NCBI RefSeq assembly: GCF_004027225.2
Contig: NC_044277.2
Span: 33,574,812-33,638,811 of the forward strand
Length of the DNA stretch: 64,000 nt
Direction of reading: 5' to 3'
DNA from: Strigops habroptila
Taxonomy: Eukaryota; Chordata; Aves; Psittaciformes; Psittacidae
Under the pieces are notes generated by a model. The model was not told the origin of the DNA and did no database searches. It saw only the letters and a list, made by a program, of their open reading frames with translations. Shown here piece after piece: positions 22,471 to 35,365 of the stretch (the first letter of the stretch is position 1; every line of letters starts with the position of its first letter). A program made the translations under genes and the position numbers.

Positions 22471-25400
22471 GTCCTGGAGTTGGAAATGTGTGGTCAAAGT
22501 TTATTTATTATTTATTTATTTATCTCTCTTTGTAAATTGCTGTGTCACGGGGCGGTGGAATATCAGGGAGGGAAGAGATGGTGTCTGGAATATGGAGGCA
22601 TCCTTGACTGCCACATTGCTATGCAGTGTAACATTAACTGTCACATGAGCACTCTGAATTATCTCACTGTTTGAGGGTTTTTCCTCTTTTTTTTCTTTTG
22701 TCTGGGTGTAGAAGAGTCCTTATTGACACTGGGCAGCCAAATATTCCTGAATATATTGGCTGTTTAAAGCAGGCACTGTCAGAGTTCAGCATCTCAATTC
22801 AAGAAATTTTAGTGACACACTGGCATCACGATCACGTCGGTGGAATAGCTGATATCTGCGAAAACATCCCTAATGGTAGGCCAGAGATTTCGGGTATGGT
22901 TGAAATTGTTAGATACATGGTAAAGAAAAAACTTTGACTGAGTGCTTCTGTGCAAATCAGCTGGATTACTGTTCTGGAATCTCCATATAAACTACATGTA
23001 ATTTCATGATACTGCTGCAGTGTATGGAATAAGAGCAATGGGTAATCTGAATATTGTAGTTGTGGCAGGTTTTCTTCAACACCTGTGCATACCTTTATAG
23101 TGAATTTTTCTTATGTGTAAACAATAAGACCCTAATTTAACATCAGCAGTTTACATGGTATTAAGAGATCAGGGAAAAACTTGATACTCGTTCCTTTCTA
23201 CATTGACAGTAATGACAAATTGACCATTATTTTTGCTGTGTGAAAAAAATAAATAATGGAATCCTTGAAAAAAGAAACATGCATAACTTTGAGATTCCTT
23301 ACAGCAAACCATTAGTAATTGCTGACAAATTCATAGGCCTCAGATCATGAGAGGAAAGCGGGTAGGGCAGCCTGCAGGTAAATTCTGATCTAAAAATGTC
23401 TATTTAGTGTTGATAAACAGTAAGAGAGGTTTCTGCTTTAGTATCTGGCAAAAGAATAACCAGCATGGATAATGTGGCAGTTCTTAGTGTCTTGGTCTTT
23501 GTCACAAGCTTTGTCATAGGCTTTATCACATTTTGTAAAGTTGACAGGTGCTTGTCTACAAAGCGTAGGCATTATTTAAAACAACATGGATGCCTTTGTG
23601 AGGTTTTTGGTCTTGTCAACCCATGAGCATGGTTGTAAAGACTAACAAAGGGTATAGATAACTTTCCGAGTTGCTGTCCGTAGCTGTTCCAACCAAGGCA
23701 TGCATAGTTCATGTACCGGTGAGGATGGCAGACACTGAGAGAAGCTGCAGATCAAAGCTTCCATCCAGTGTTAGGCAAATGTCGAATGGTGCTTCTGTGA
23801 ATCATAATACAGAATGCACAGAAATGCGTTGTCGTAGAAACTTGTGGTTTTTGGCTCTTGATGAGTCAAGAAGGAAGATTTGTAAAATATGGTAATTCTT
23901 GACATTTCTTTATTATTTAACTCGTGCTTTTTCATCTTCAAAATTGCTGCTGGTACAAAGTACAGTGTTCAGATTCGGTGGCTTTCACTATTCAGTGTTT
24001 GTGGCTCTGGAATAAGGTCACCTTGTAAACAAAGTTACTGTACAGAATTTTTTGCTTCAGGTTTTGTATTCATACTGTGTTATAATCAAGCTTTGTTAGT
24101 GACAAATTCAAAACATCATTTTCTTTGCTTTTTTTTAAATAGACTCCGAATATCGCATCAGTAAGCTTCCTCGTGTCCCTCACCGTGAAGAAAGTATAAG
24201 TGGAGGACATAAATATTTTTATCTTAAAGAGGGAGATGTGGTACGGACAGAAGGAGCCACACTCAGGTAAACACCATTTTCTGCAAGTTTGCTGAATCAT
24301 GTCTTTTCTTCATAATTCTGACACATACGTGTATCCTAACTTCTAATGATTGTCAAGCCATACATCTAATCTTTTCTACATCTGGACGTGTAGACTTCCT
24401 ATCATGATCTAGCAGGGTATGTTTATACTAAGAAATTGTTTTTATGAATGAGGATTATCAGGAATTAGCCTCTAGTTTTTCTTTAGCAGAGAAATTAAGA
24501 ACATTTCCCTTGAAAAATATTTCCTCCAGGAAAATCAAATAGGATTTTACTTACTTTCTCATCACTCTTAGATGAGTAATTATTATTAAAATTGATACAT
24601 TTGGGAAGTTTATCGTAGTCTGGATGGATTGTTTTGCATGCCTTTCTTTTTAGTTTTAAAATATTTCCCAAGAAGATACCAAAACACACTTAAAATGTTA
24701 AATCTTAAACCTTTAACCTGTCAAGTTCTCATAGGGTGCCAATTCAGGAGGGTTTCTTCCCATGCTCCCAGGGAGCATGTTGCCTGTCTTTTTAGCTTGA
24801 ATCAATGTGAAGTAGAAAGCCACTCTGCCTTACACAAACACACACACTGAAAAGGTTGGACTGTTCTGTTACCACACTTCTTTCATTAACAAGGCATTAA
24901 TCTTCTAAGGACAAATCATGCTTGTTTTCCTCAGTTTATATGTGAATTATATTCCACTTGTAGAAAATACCAGTTGGCTGATTGGAAGAAAAAATATAAG
25001 GCTGTATTTGACCAAAAGCATTTTATTTTGTTAGTGTGAAAAAAAAAAAAGGCAAACAAAACAAACAAGCAAGCACCTAAACAACAACATAGAGAGTATT
25101 ATATTGAATATTGCAGACCGTTAGTGGCATGTTTAGACAAAATTGGTTTAGAGATGGAAAACAACTCGTTAAATTTGAATCCAAGTAGGACAGAGGTGGC
25201 ACATTTTGAGGTTTGGGGTAATGCGACCCAACTTCATGCTTGGTTAAAAGCAGGTATTCCCACCTTGTTAATTCAGTAAGCACTGTAAGGATACAATTAG
25301 ATCCACCACTGGTTCCAAAATAACCACTATCTGCATTGTAAATTTTGGTTAGCCACCTTCCAAGTTTTCAAAGTGTGCCAGGCGGAGTTGGGTTCTTTTT

Positions 25401-28400
25401 CCTTTGTTTTTTTCCATATTAGTGGTTAAGTTTCATCAGGAACTGGAGGATACCACTTCCTACTAAGGCATGATGCAGCAACCCATGAACTTGGTTTTTA
25501 TGTTGCCTCTGCAGGGTATTGGCTCACCTGCTTTCTGATGAACTCAGTATTCAGTAAGAGCTGGAAGTCATTGCATCAGGTGGTGCTGTGCTTCTGGCCT
25601 CCCAGCCCTCTGCTAATGTGGCTAGGTGCTGTTTAGCATGTACACTGTTGGCCTGTACACCGTGCTTGACACCAGCTCTGTCAGTTCCTAATCACTGCTT
25701 TGATGCATCTGCCATTAACAAGAAGATTCTCATGAATTTCAGCAGCGATGTGGGTCTGAGTTGTGTTACTTTCAGCTTGAATCAACTTCATCATGAGGCC
25801 TTCTGCCTTTCAAAAGTTATAGTGTAGGGACACTACAGTACACCTCCTTAGCAGCTCGTATCAGCTGCCCATTCATCCTTTGCTTCATTCTAATGCAGTA
25901 CTTATTCAAGCTGTGAGGTCCTGAATTCTTACCATTGACGTTTAATGCCCTGCACATAGAACAGCTAGAAGACCATGATTCCTTGTTGTATTTGACAGCT
26001 CCACTTTGTCACCGGGCTTTCAGGGAAAAATAAATTTTGGGAGACAGAACTTTATCTGGGTTGGATCCAGCAGTTTTTAGTTAATTTCTAAAAGAATTGG
26101 CAACATCGTCCTTACCTTCTTTTGCTAAATGCAAGGTGTATGTCAAGAACTTCACACATTTCAATCTGGAAATGACATGTCAATTTTTCTTTTTTAAAGC
26201 TTCAGAGTAAAGCCCTTTATAACACAAATTCTACATGGCTAGCCAGCTCCCTTAATGCACTTTTATTATGATGTGTCACGCAACTAAAAGTGGGTTTGAG
26301 ATATATTCTGCATGGTATAAGAAAATAGGCTGGGATTAGACAAAGCAATACCCTGTTTCCATTGACATTTCAGCCTTTTTTGGTCTATTTTTTTTCTGTT
26401 TGTGGGCTACTCTAAATGTATAATTTTATTATTTGTTTCTAGCTTCTGAAAATAAAGCATATATGCTGTATGAAAAGCCTTATGCTTTTTGTTGTTGTTC
26501 TTTTAACAGAGTTTTATATACGCCTGGACACACTGATGATCATATGGCTTTACATCTAGAAGAAGAAAATGCTGTGTTTTCTGGTGACTGTATTTTAGGG
26601 GAAGGAACAACAGTAATTGAAGACCTGCATGATTACATGAAAACTTTGGAAAGGTTGTTACAAATGAAACCAGATTTAATATATCCAGGTAAGTGGTTCT
26701 ATTTATAACTGCTCTGTTTTACTATATATTTTTTAACTATAGCCTCTAAGAATCTGAGAACTCTTATTGTAAGCAAACACCATTCCTAATCTAACAATTC
26801 AAGTTCATTACTTAATATATGTCCAGTGCCAAGAAGACTTTATGGCATCGTGGTTTGCAAGACTTGAGAATTTTTCAGTAGTAGGTATCTTTTCTTCCCA
26901 AGATTTCTCTATTTGAGGGTGAATCTTGTGCTTCTGTGCCCAGAGCATACAGAGGCCAGAATCACTGTCGGAGTCATACAGCAAATCTGGGTTTCTGCTA
27001 TTACTCTGTCTGTACGCTTTAATGTATCCTGGCAGAAAAAGTAATAGTTGTTCTTTTGGTCCTTTGCATCCCCACACACGCTGACAATGTGAGTAACTTA
27101 GGAACGTTTTTGGAGAGAGATGTCTTGTCTTTTGCAGCACTGATTAATCACAAATTTATCTTGGAAAGCTGCAGAACTGTCAAATGGATGTCTTATTTAA
27201 TGACTTAGCTTAAATTTGAACAAGAGCCAAGAGGCCAAACACCATGTTCTAAAAATGTCACCGATTCATTTATTCTGTGACTTTGCTTTCATTTTTTTCC
27301 TCTATCTCCCCCAAACCTTGGGAATGCATTTACTTTTCAAATAAACCACATGTCTATTTGGCAAGACTGGATTTTAAGAAATCATTATGTGACTAAGGTT
27401 TAAGCTCCTCATTCGCTTTTTCAGAAATCTCAGGATTTCTTCTGACTTTTTCTGTTTCATCTTCTTCCACTTGTCATTCTGAGCAACTGTGTCTACATTC
27501 TCAGTTCTGTCTTCCTCCATTAACCATCTGTGTTTAGCTCTACATAACCAAATCTCTTTTGTGTTCATTCTTAAAATATGCTTCTTTGAAGTAGCTGTTC
27601 TTTAAGTGCTTTAAGGTCTTACCATAAAAATGCTATTTAAGAAAAATATCATTATAGATGTTTCATGGATGTGGAAGCTGACATAGACAGAAAGAGTGAC
27701 TTGCTCACAGTAATTTACTACTGGTAAAATTAATGATATTTTAGCCTCCAGAATCTCAATCTATTGAGCAGTTGAATGTTCTACTTTCCTTCTTTAATAC
27801 CTTCAAAACACAGTATGTTCCTCTAATTTTCTGCCTTCCAAAACTCCATACATGCCAAATTCAATTTTATCTGTTGTATTTTACTCTCTCCTTAATCATT
27901 ATTTATCTAGACTCTACGTTGACCAAGGTTGAACATTTGTGCCTTTTATTTGTAACTTTTCGCTACACTGTTGTAAGTATGTTCATGCTGTACTTGCAGT
28001 AAGAAAGCCAGTGGGATATTAGGCATTTTCAGTGATGAGTAGCTAAGTATTGAGATAGATAGTTTGGAACTAACTTTATTTTTTTATCCATGCATCATAA
28101 AATGTATGTGCGTTTGTGTAAACAATAGCTATTGCCCCATCAGAACAATTGTTTAAATTAGTGGTATGTACTACAGTAACATGGTAACTAGAAGGTAGTT
28201 TGCTTTACCAGTACATTCTGCATAAGCTCAGTACTTTGACTTTGTTGCAGTTTTAGGTCTTCATAATTCTTGAACTGTTTCTCTACATGCTCTAGCACTC
28301 ACATTGCAGCCTCAGATGTAGGAGAGCATGAATTTCTGTAACAAGCTGACTGCTGGCTACCCGTTAATAGCTGAATTCTGCCTTCCCCTTCCACGTTTCT

Positions 28401-31400
28401 TTTTTTGATTTAATGTGGAAATGAATTCAGGCATAATGCTTGTGACAGTCTATTTACAGCCGATAGTTGATGAGAATCCTTTGGACCAGAAAAGGGCTTT
28501 TTAGTCAGCAGAGGGCTCCCCATCCTGTAATAAATGATGTTGCTTGATAATACAGAAAAAAAACATACTGGAGTTAGGAAATCTGGGTGAGGTTTCATGA
28601 GCCGATTATTTTCTTCAAATTCATCCTTTGTGCTTTAATGTACTGTAAAGTAAGAGAGTCTGTATTGCTTCGTAGGGTGTTACGAGAATAAAAATTTACT
28701 GTTTCTGATCATCTGGGCTATACAGAAGTCTGAAATAATAAGAAGTGGCCGGATACGAAATCTGAATTACTGGAAAGACAGTCGATTTTGACGTCTGTTT
28801 CACATGCTCAGAAACATTTTACATTTATGCAGATATTTGTTTATTGGTGAAGTTAACTATGTTGCTGTCCCTGAAAAATTACGGATGGGAAAGATCCACA
28901 TCTGGATTTAGTTCTAAGCTTTCTGACATCATTTTAATGTATGTATATGCATACACATTTGCTGTAATGGATATGAAATGCCTTTAACTTTGGAAAATGT
29001 GGGTTCCATTCCATTGGTCAATTAAATCGACATTGGTCAATTAATTGACATTGGTCAATTAAATCACTTAGAAGAGCAGGGACTGGTTTTAAGATTGTCC
29101 TGTGATTCCATGCCTTAATTTTGAATACTTTAATGTGACTTCTGTCATTAGAGGATGAAAAAGGAATGGACAGTTACCATTATAGTGTCTTTATATCTTG
29201 ATGTATTTTTTCTAAATTTAAACTTTTGGTTTTATAAATGGTAACATATTTACTAGAGATAATGTCATATTTGTAATTTATGTTGTAAGTAACAATAGCT
29301 TCAAATTAAGTATCTTTGAAATCATTAAATATATGTGTATATGAGATTACAGTTTTATATTCACATGTTCATATTTGTCATTTATAATACTACCTTTACA
29401 CAAGGTAAGCTTCAGTGTACATTTTGTCATTTCAAAACTGTTGAAGTGAGTGTATAAGTGAATATATGCATAAATATTTTGACTTGTGAAGAAGAGATTC
29501 CTTTGACACTTCATTTCACGGATATTCAAACCATGAAAAATTGGTTGCTCTTTTTCTATACACTGCTTGTCCTCAGGCAAAATAAGCTCTAATTTTAAAA
29601 CCTTAAAACTAAAACCCCATGTAGTCAGTTAACCCAAAAGCACAAGTAAAGAATATGGTTTTTTGAAAATAGTCAGCCTCAGAAGAAACTGATTTGGATG
29701 ATAGCAGAAAACTTCTAAAAGAAAGTTATGGTTTTTTAAAGTAGTTTCTGTTCTATCCTTTTTATAAATTACTTGGAGTTTATACTGGCAAAGCTGGAAT
29801 TTGCCGCTGCTACTTCAGGTGAGGTACACAGGTAAAGAAATAGAAAACCTTGCTATAAAAAGCATGTGACAAATATTCATGCAAGTAAATTTCTCCATAG
29901 GTAAAACATTAAGTTTAATTTCTATGCATGTAACTCTCAATGTCTGAAAAATATTTAATCTGTCATTTTAGTGTATCATGAGGCAGCATTTGATCTTTCC
30001 ACAAAGATTAGTCCTTTACCAATTAAGCCTTTTACTAGTTTGAATCAAAGACCTTTCAGTCAGTTGAACGTTTCTGATCTGCCGCAATAAAAACATGTAT
30101 TTTGTTTATTAACCAGCCAGACATAAAATGATCCACATACAACCTTGCTTGTGCATTGCTTATTCCTGCCCTGACACATTCCAGCTGGCTCACTGATTTG
30201 TCTTCTACTAATTTTTTTGATCAGACTTACAAAAGTATGTTTTTAAGGGAATAAAGTATAGTGTGTGAGTCAGTTTTGAAGATCTGTCGCGGAAAATTTA
30301 TGTGTTGCAATTAAAATTTACTTCTCTCGCCTTTGTGTTCGCTAGATAGCCCCAACAGCACAATAGTAGATGAGTCCTTTGTCTCACCACTACTGTTGAA
30401 AGACCAGCATTAGTTAAAATCATCAGTATCAATATCCTTTGGGGACAGTGGTACAGGCAGAGGTAATACAAAATCTCTTCAGCAGTGAGCTCCTTTCCTG
30501 AACTCCTTTCCTTTTTTCTTTTTTTTTTTTTTAATAGCCTAATCTTCCCTTGATCCTAAGTTTTCCTTTCCGTCTTAGCACATTGCAACTGAGGACTGTG
30601 ATGCAGACATCCAAACTTAATTTTCACCTATTTATATGCCAAAAAAAAAAGGGTACTCTGACAGGGTGGTACATACAGGTGCTGCTCCTTTCTTATGACT
30701 TTTAAGTCTACCAGAGTTTACATACGAATGATTCAGTTATTCAATAACATACTTAATTCCAAATGTAAGTAAGAGTGCTCTGTTATGTGTGTTTTGATTT
30801 AGGTCATGGCCCAGTAGTACGTGATGCAAATACTAGAATCCAAGGCTACATTTCTCACCGAATTGCACGTGAACAGCAAATTCTGAATGTTTTCCAGCAG
30901 AATGTTGGAAAATCATATACATCCTCAGAGCTTGTGAAGATAGTATACAAGGTAATTGTTGATTAGAAGTTTTTAGATCAAACTAAAGAAAATAGAAGTT
31001 ATGTTCATAAAATGGTATGTAACAGTTTAAGTATTTGAGTGAAGACCTGCTGAACCCAGGACAATGGTCCTAAGCATAGTTTCATAGGACCAAGCAAAAA
31101 TAAAGTTGTAGTGCTCAGTTCTAAGTGAGAAGTAAGAGATGACTGTTAATTGTTATTTGTCAAGGTGGTTTTAGTTTCCTGAAAGATTGGTTAAAACTTC
31201 TAGTTTCTGATTTATCAGTTTGCAGGAGGGTGCAGATGCGCTGCAGTTGCACAGAGATGGATATTGCACTCAGAAGTTGGGTAGCCTGTGCGTGTCATTA
31301 GACATGTCTAAGAGGAATTTTTTTCAGTGCTTCATTATTCTTCATGTAACCTCAGTAATTTGTACCTGTGGTACGAGGGTTAGTCCTCCTAGCAAGTAGA

Positions 31401-34400
31401 GATAAAAGAGATGAAGCATTTGCTTTGAAGGAAGATGTTAAAGTTGCCAATGGCTGTGGTTTGTGAACAGGTCTGAAACAGTTTCACAGCTCATTTTTCA
31501 TGGTTATGCTGATGCTCAGTTTCCAAAAGAATGACTACATCACCTTGGAAAGTTTTGTGATGCTGATGTACTGTGGCTGTTTAGCTCCTGCAGTTTCCCT
31601 GCCTGAACAAATACAGTTTTTAAGTATACAGCTGTTCACATGTTTCTGTAAATCACAAACCACTTGTCCTGTCACTATATGATAGAATTCTGTCAGTCCT
31701 ACTAAAGCGTTCACATTTTTTAAAGAAGTGTAATCTTTCAGAGTTTTTTTAAGATTCACAATTTACTGAGCTAGTTTGCTAATGAATTTTTCTGCCAGAC
31801 TCTTTATTTGGAGAACTTTTTAATTTTAAAAAAGCTGGCTTTACTTTTAAGGTGATAGAGCTGGAGAGGATGATGTTGAGAAATGTTTTTGGGTTTTACC
31901 TAATGAGCATTGGAAAACATTAAGAGACATTTTGTCCTTCTGAAGTTGTATTTTTAAATTGTTTACTCATTTACAGATATTAATTACTAAAGGATATTTA
32001 AACCCATGCAAATATTGTCATGGAATAGAAGGGATAAGTATCAGTGGACAAATGCATCTTTAAAGTTGTCTTTAAAAATGCTCAGCTACGCTGACAACCT
32101 GGTGCAAACCAAGCTTACAAAAGCAGTTTTCTCAGCATTGGCCAACCTTTGCGTAGTACAGATGGATAATGCAAAACATGAGCAAAGCAAACAGAAGTGT
32201 GTTATTAGGCTACTAGTTTAACTGCTGTAAAATTGATTTACTCATTTCAGTTTGTTGTCATTATATAACTGAGTACTCAACAATTCAGAAGAGGAAAATC
32301 TATATTAATAAACTACAAGTTCCATATATTGAAAAAATAATTGGGAGATATTTAAACAAATAGAGAATGCCTATTTGTGTTCCCCTTAGGAGATCCCTGA
32401 AAATTTACTTGGAGCAGCAGAAAGTAACCTCCTAGTCCACTTGAAGAAGTTGGAGAAAGAAGGAAAAGTGTGTAAGTTGTGGATGGAGGGTGGAAGGAGC
32501 ATCATTTTCATTTTGATTTTCTGTATGCTGTTTCTCATCATATTTTAGTGCATTATTTCAACCTGCAATTAGTTGCAGTAGCTGTCCTTCAGACAATTTG
32601 AAGTAGAATTATATACAAAATACATATACAACATATACAATTATATACTGCAATGCATATACCTCTAATTTTTATGTAAGACATACCATGGAATACGTTC
32701 CTCTAATGCTAGTGTTTGAACCTTGTGTATTTGCTGAAATTCCTACCTAAATGTGCATGCATATAGCATTTGATGGGATTACATTTTACATTTCTGCCTT
32801 ACCTAAACGTGTATGTTTGTGTTCTAGAGATGGTTAAAATCACATAGGGTAAGTTTTTACAATTTCTGGTTAGTGCAGTACTGAAGTTGAGCAACTATAT
32901 TTAGTTTGCTGTTTCTACATTGTGCTTTTACAAGGTGAAATATTCTATTTCTGTAATAGCATACACATGTGGAAACATTATTCAGCCAGAAGCTAAAGAA
33001 GATACTTCTTTCTGTACATTATGTAACTGCACCCAGGACTGTCTACATATAAGTAAAGAATTACACAAATATTTACAACTGTTTCACATTTTCAGCATTT
33101 ACCAACCTGAATAACATGAAACTAGGGTATTTCTTCCAGCTTAGGCCTTCTGTTTATTTTAATAATAAATCAGCTACTAGGTGCTAATTGTTTGAACAGT
33201 TGAGACTTAATATTTGTAATAATGACCTTGTTATTCAAAGAAGATAGACTAGAGTTACACAAAGACAGTCACTACTGAAGTTCAAAAAATTATGTCCTTA
33301 TGCCATGAAAGCTTACCAGCATGATACTTATGGCACCAGCGCTTGAATGTGATCTCAATTCTTGGATATTAACATACATTATTGACCTACATATTTCTCC
33401 AGTTTGGTTCCATGAGATTCCTCTGGGCCATCAGAGGCTGTTGACTATTTATCCTTTCCTTTCGCTGCCAAAGTAGCTTAAGCAACAGCATTTTCTGTTT
33501 AGATGAAGTAGTGGGTAAATTAACTTCCTCTTTAAGGCAGACTTGCAGTCCTTCCTACAAAAGAGTCTGTGTATGCATCTTAAATGTCCAAGAATTAATT
33601 TGCTTGAGTGAGATAGTGACTTTCATCTCTTAAGCCAGAGTGGGTTTTTTTGGTTGGGTTTGGGTTTTTTTGTTGTTTGTTTTCAAAAAAAGCACCCTTT
33701 TCATGCTTACCAGACAAAAAAAAAAAAAAGAAAAAGCTGTTTTCCTCAGAAATCACGTTAGAATTTTGAAGAGCCAGCAGATGCGGAGCTTCAGTTAGAT
33801 ATCTGTTCCCCTAGCTGCAACTGTTTGCAGTTACTAGGAAGTTTAAGTAACTAGAGGAAGAATAGTTGTGAGTCTTGTACTGCAGTTGGAGGTCCTTGAT
33901 TCAGCTGCATGCTCCTGCTTTCCACAAAGCATAGGTGCCCTTTAGCGTTTTTTGGTTTGGTTTGGTTTTTAATCTTCAATTTCTGCTCACAGAGAAGGTG
34001 GAAAACAATCTTATCAGAACACTTGGGGTTTTTCTGTGCTGATCTCTGCAGTGTGGAAACAGTTGCTAAATTTTTAAATACAAAAATATCTTAGACCCAG
34101 ATCTCTGATAAGCACGTAACATCATGTGACCTTTGTCGGTTTTTCTGTTCAAATTAAGGACATCTGTTAAGGGAGGTTGATTCTGTTGGTTCTGAGCGTG
34201 TAGCATACAAATGCTTGTGTACTCATGGTACTTACTAATTTGGCTTTGATATGATGTCCTTTCCACACAGTCTGAGATGCAGTATTTCAGGTTTTGTTCT
34301 CACTATGGAAGACTTGAGTTGCAGTCATAACACTGTCTGCTTAATTTTCACAAAGCATTTTTCCAAAGCAGCATGTTGTCACTATTGATAATGAATATGA

Positions 34401-35125
34401 CAGGCATATTACAACATTACAAGAGAGTTACTCAATGCAAATTATGGCCATATGCTGTCTGCTGCAGTCATTAATTCACCACTTCATTGTAGGGATTGCA
34501 GTTTATGTCGGTACCTAACTTTTATGCTTTCACTTAGGAATGATACTGCCTTTACAGATTTGCTTTTCCCACTTAAAACAGAAAAATAATGCCTTGTGTA
34601 GAGGAGCATGGTACAGTAGGTGCATGTAAGCTTTCTTCTATGTTTTGATACAAATATCTTGGTCATTGTTACACATTTTTAGAACACAGTTGATAAAAAT
34701 AATTTGACTGTTCTTAATTTAGCAGCACAAGGTTTTTTTCTCTTAAGCTCATAAACTTCAGAAAAGGCAAGAAGTGCTCTGCTACCTCAAATTTCTTAGT
34801 ATCTAGAAATATTAATGTTCTGAACTTTAAATAACTGTAGGTTTATTAAACCCTTTTTTATTATTTTTTATATTGTTAGGTTACATTGTGAAACAGTGAA
34901 TGTTTATCACCTTGCATTAAAACTCAACACTGGCCTGGGAGAAAGTGTTCCAATAGTTTTAATGAAAACGACATGTATAGACATACATATGCATGTACAG
35001 GTGAAGTCTAAGATAGTCTAATGTTTATATATAGTGTCTAAATGTTAGTTTGCAACTAATTTGGCCTTTTTTTCTTAACAGTACATGAGGGCTCTCCCAA
35101 CCTCAGATGGAAAAACAATTTATAA
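22088..35125 (+). CDS. LACTB2: LACTB2, endoribonuclease of metallo-beta-lactamase fold (7 coding exons)
   Basis: Joined exons: 22088-22209, 22712-22875, 24143-24266, 26510-26688, 30803-30951, 32390-32471 and 35082-35125. Together they give 287 codons and a stop; human has 288 residues. All junctions are GT-AG and the frame closes exactly. Known role: a mitochondrial-matrix single-strand endoribonuclease of the glyoxalase-II-like branch. Zinc ligands are all visible: H77, H79, D81 and H82 in THWHHDH, H144 in [10 protein letters not shown]163 in FSGDC, and H198 in YPGHGP. The C-terminal part (about 205-287) is the helical, winged-helix-like region ending RWKNNL. The start ATG has G at -3 and G at +4 and opens with the family sequence ([20 protein letters not shown]). 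No damage is seen, so the gene should be functional. Introns are 502, 1267, 2243, 4114, 1438 and 2610 bases. Confidence 0.97.
22712..22875 (+). CDS. LACTB2: LACTB2 exon 2 (metal-binding HxHxDH)
   Basis: Acceptor CTGGGTGTAG. Encodes [14 protein letters not shown] and the core [11 protein letters not shown] (H77, H79, D81, H82). Ends after the first base of Asp-96 at donor GTAGGC. Confidence 0.97.
24143..24266 (+). CDS. LACTB2: LACTB2 exon 3
   Basis: Acceptor TTTTTTAAATAG. Encodes residues 97-136 ([16 protein letters not shown] ... [12 protein letters not shown]), with donor GTAAAC. One residue shorter than human in this exon, which accounts for the total length difference. Confidence 0.95.
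26510..26688 (+). CDS. LACTB2: LACTB2 exon 4 (third and fourth metal sites)
   Basis: Acceptor TTCTTTTAACAG. Encodes [14 protein letters not shown] (H144), [13 protein letters not shown] (D163) and ends LIYP plus one base of Gly-197 at donor GTAAGT. Confidence 0.97.
29012..29066. repeat. Three-copy minisatellite with ATTGG cores, in LACTB2 intron 4
   Basis: Three tandem units of 18-19 bases, each starting CATTGGTCAATTAA: 29012-29030, 29031-29048 and 29049-29066. They differ at only a few positions. Each holds ATTGG, the reverse of a CCAAT box. Confidence 0.9.
30803..30951 (+). CDS. LACTB2: LACTB2 exon 5
   Basis: Acceptor TTTGATTTAG. Completes Gly-197, then HGPVV with H198, [13 protein letters not shown] and ELVKIVYK up to residue 246. 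Donor AAG|GTAATT, phase 0. Confidence 0.96.
32390..32471 (+). CDS. LACTB2: LACTB2 exon 6
   Basis: Acceptor TTCCCCTTAG. Encodes residues 247-273 (EIPENLL ... [14 protein letters not shown]) and one base of residue 274. Donor GTAAGT. Confidence 0.95.
35082..35125 (+). CDS. LACTB2: LACTB2 exon 7 and stop
   Basis: Acceptor TTTTCTTAACAG. Encodes the short tail [14 protein letters not shown], then TAA at 35123-35125. This matches the human C-terminus in length and in the KW/RW basic ending. Confidence 0.93.
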
Positions 35126-35365
35126 GTTACACAAGATTGCTCAAGAATATTTTAAATCTGCACAGTTGCTGCATGAAAAAATAAAATTATGAGCCCAGAC
35201 AACAAGCAAAATCACAACTAATTCTTCCTTTTTTTTCTTTTTTTTTTAAATTCTAACAAATGTAAAGCATCTAACAGTCAGTTAATGGTTTGCATATTAT
35301 TATTTTGGGAATTTTAAAAATAACCTGGTAGATACTGAGTTAATAAAATAGAATGAGAGCAAAGA
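35126..35365 (+). terminator. LACTB2 3' UTR and candidate poly(A) signals
   Basis: AATAAA occurs at 35180-35185 (about 55 bases after the stop) and again at 35342-35347. The second gives a more usual UTR length. Which one is used cannot be told from sequence. Confidence 0.45.

Noticed and set aside
26433-26509. An upstream extension of the LACTB2 exon 4 frame
   Set aside because: This is intron read through before the acceptor TTTTAACAG; family similarity begins only at 26510.
33640-33690. Telomere-like GGGTTT-rich run in LACTB2 intron 6
   Set aside because: The units are irregular G/T simple sequence, not TTAGGG repeats.
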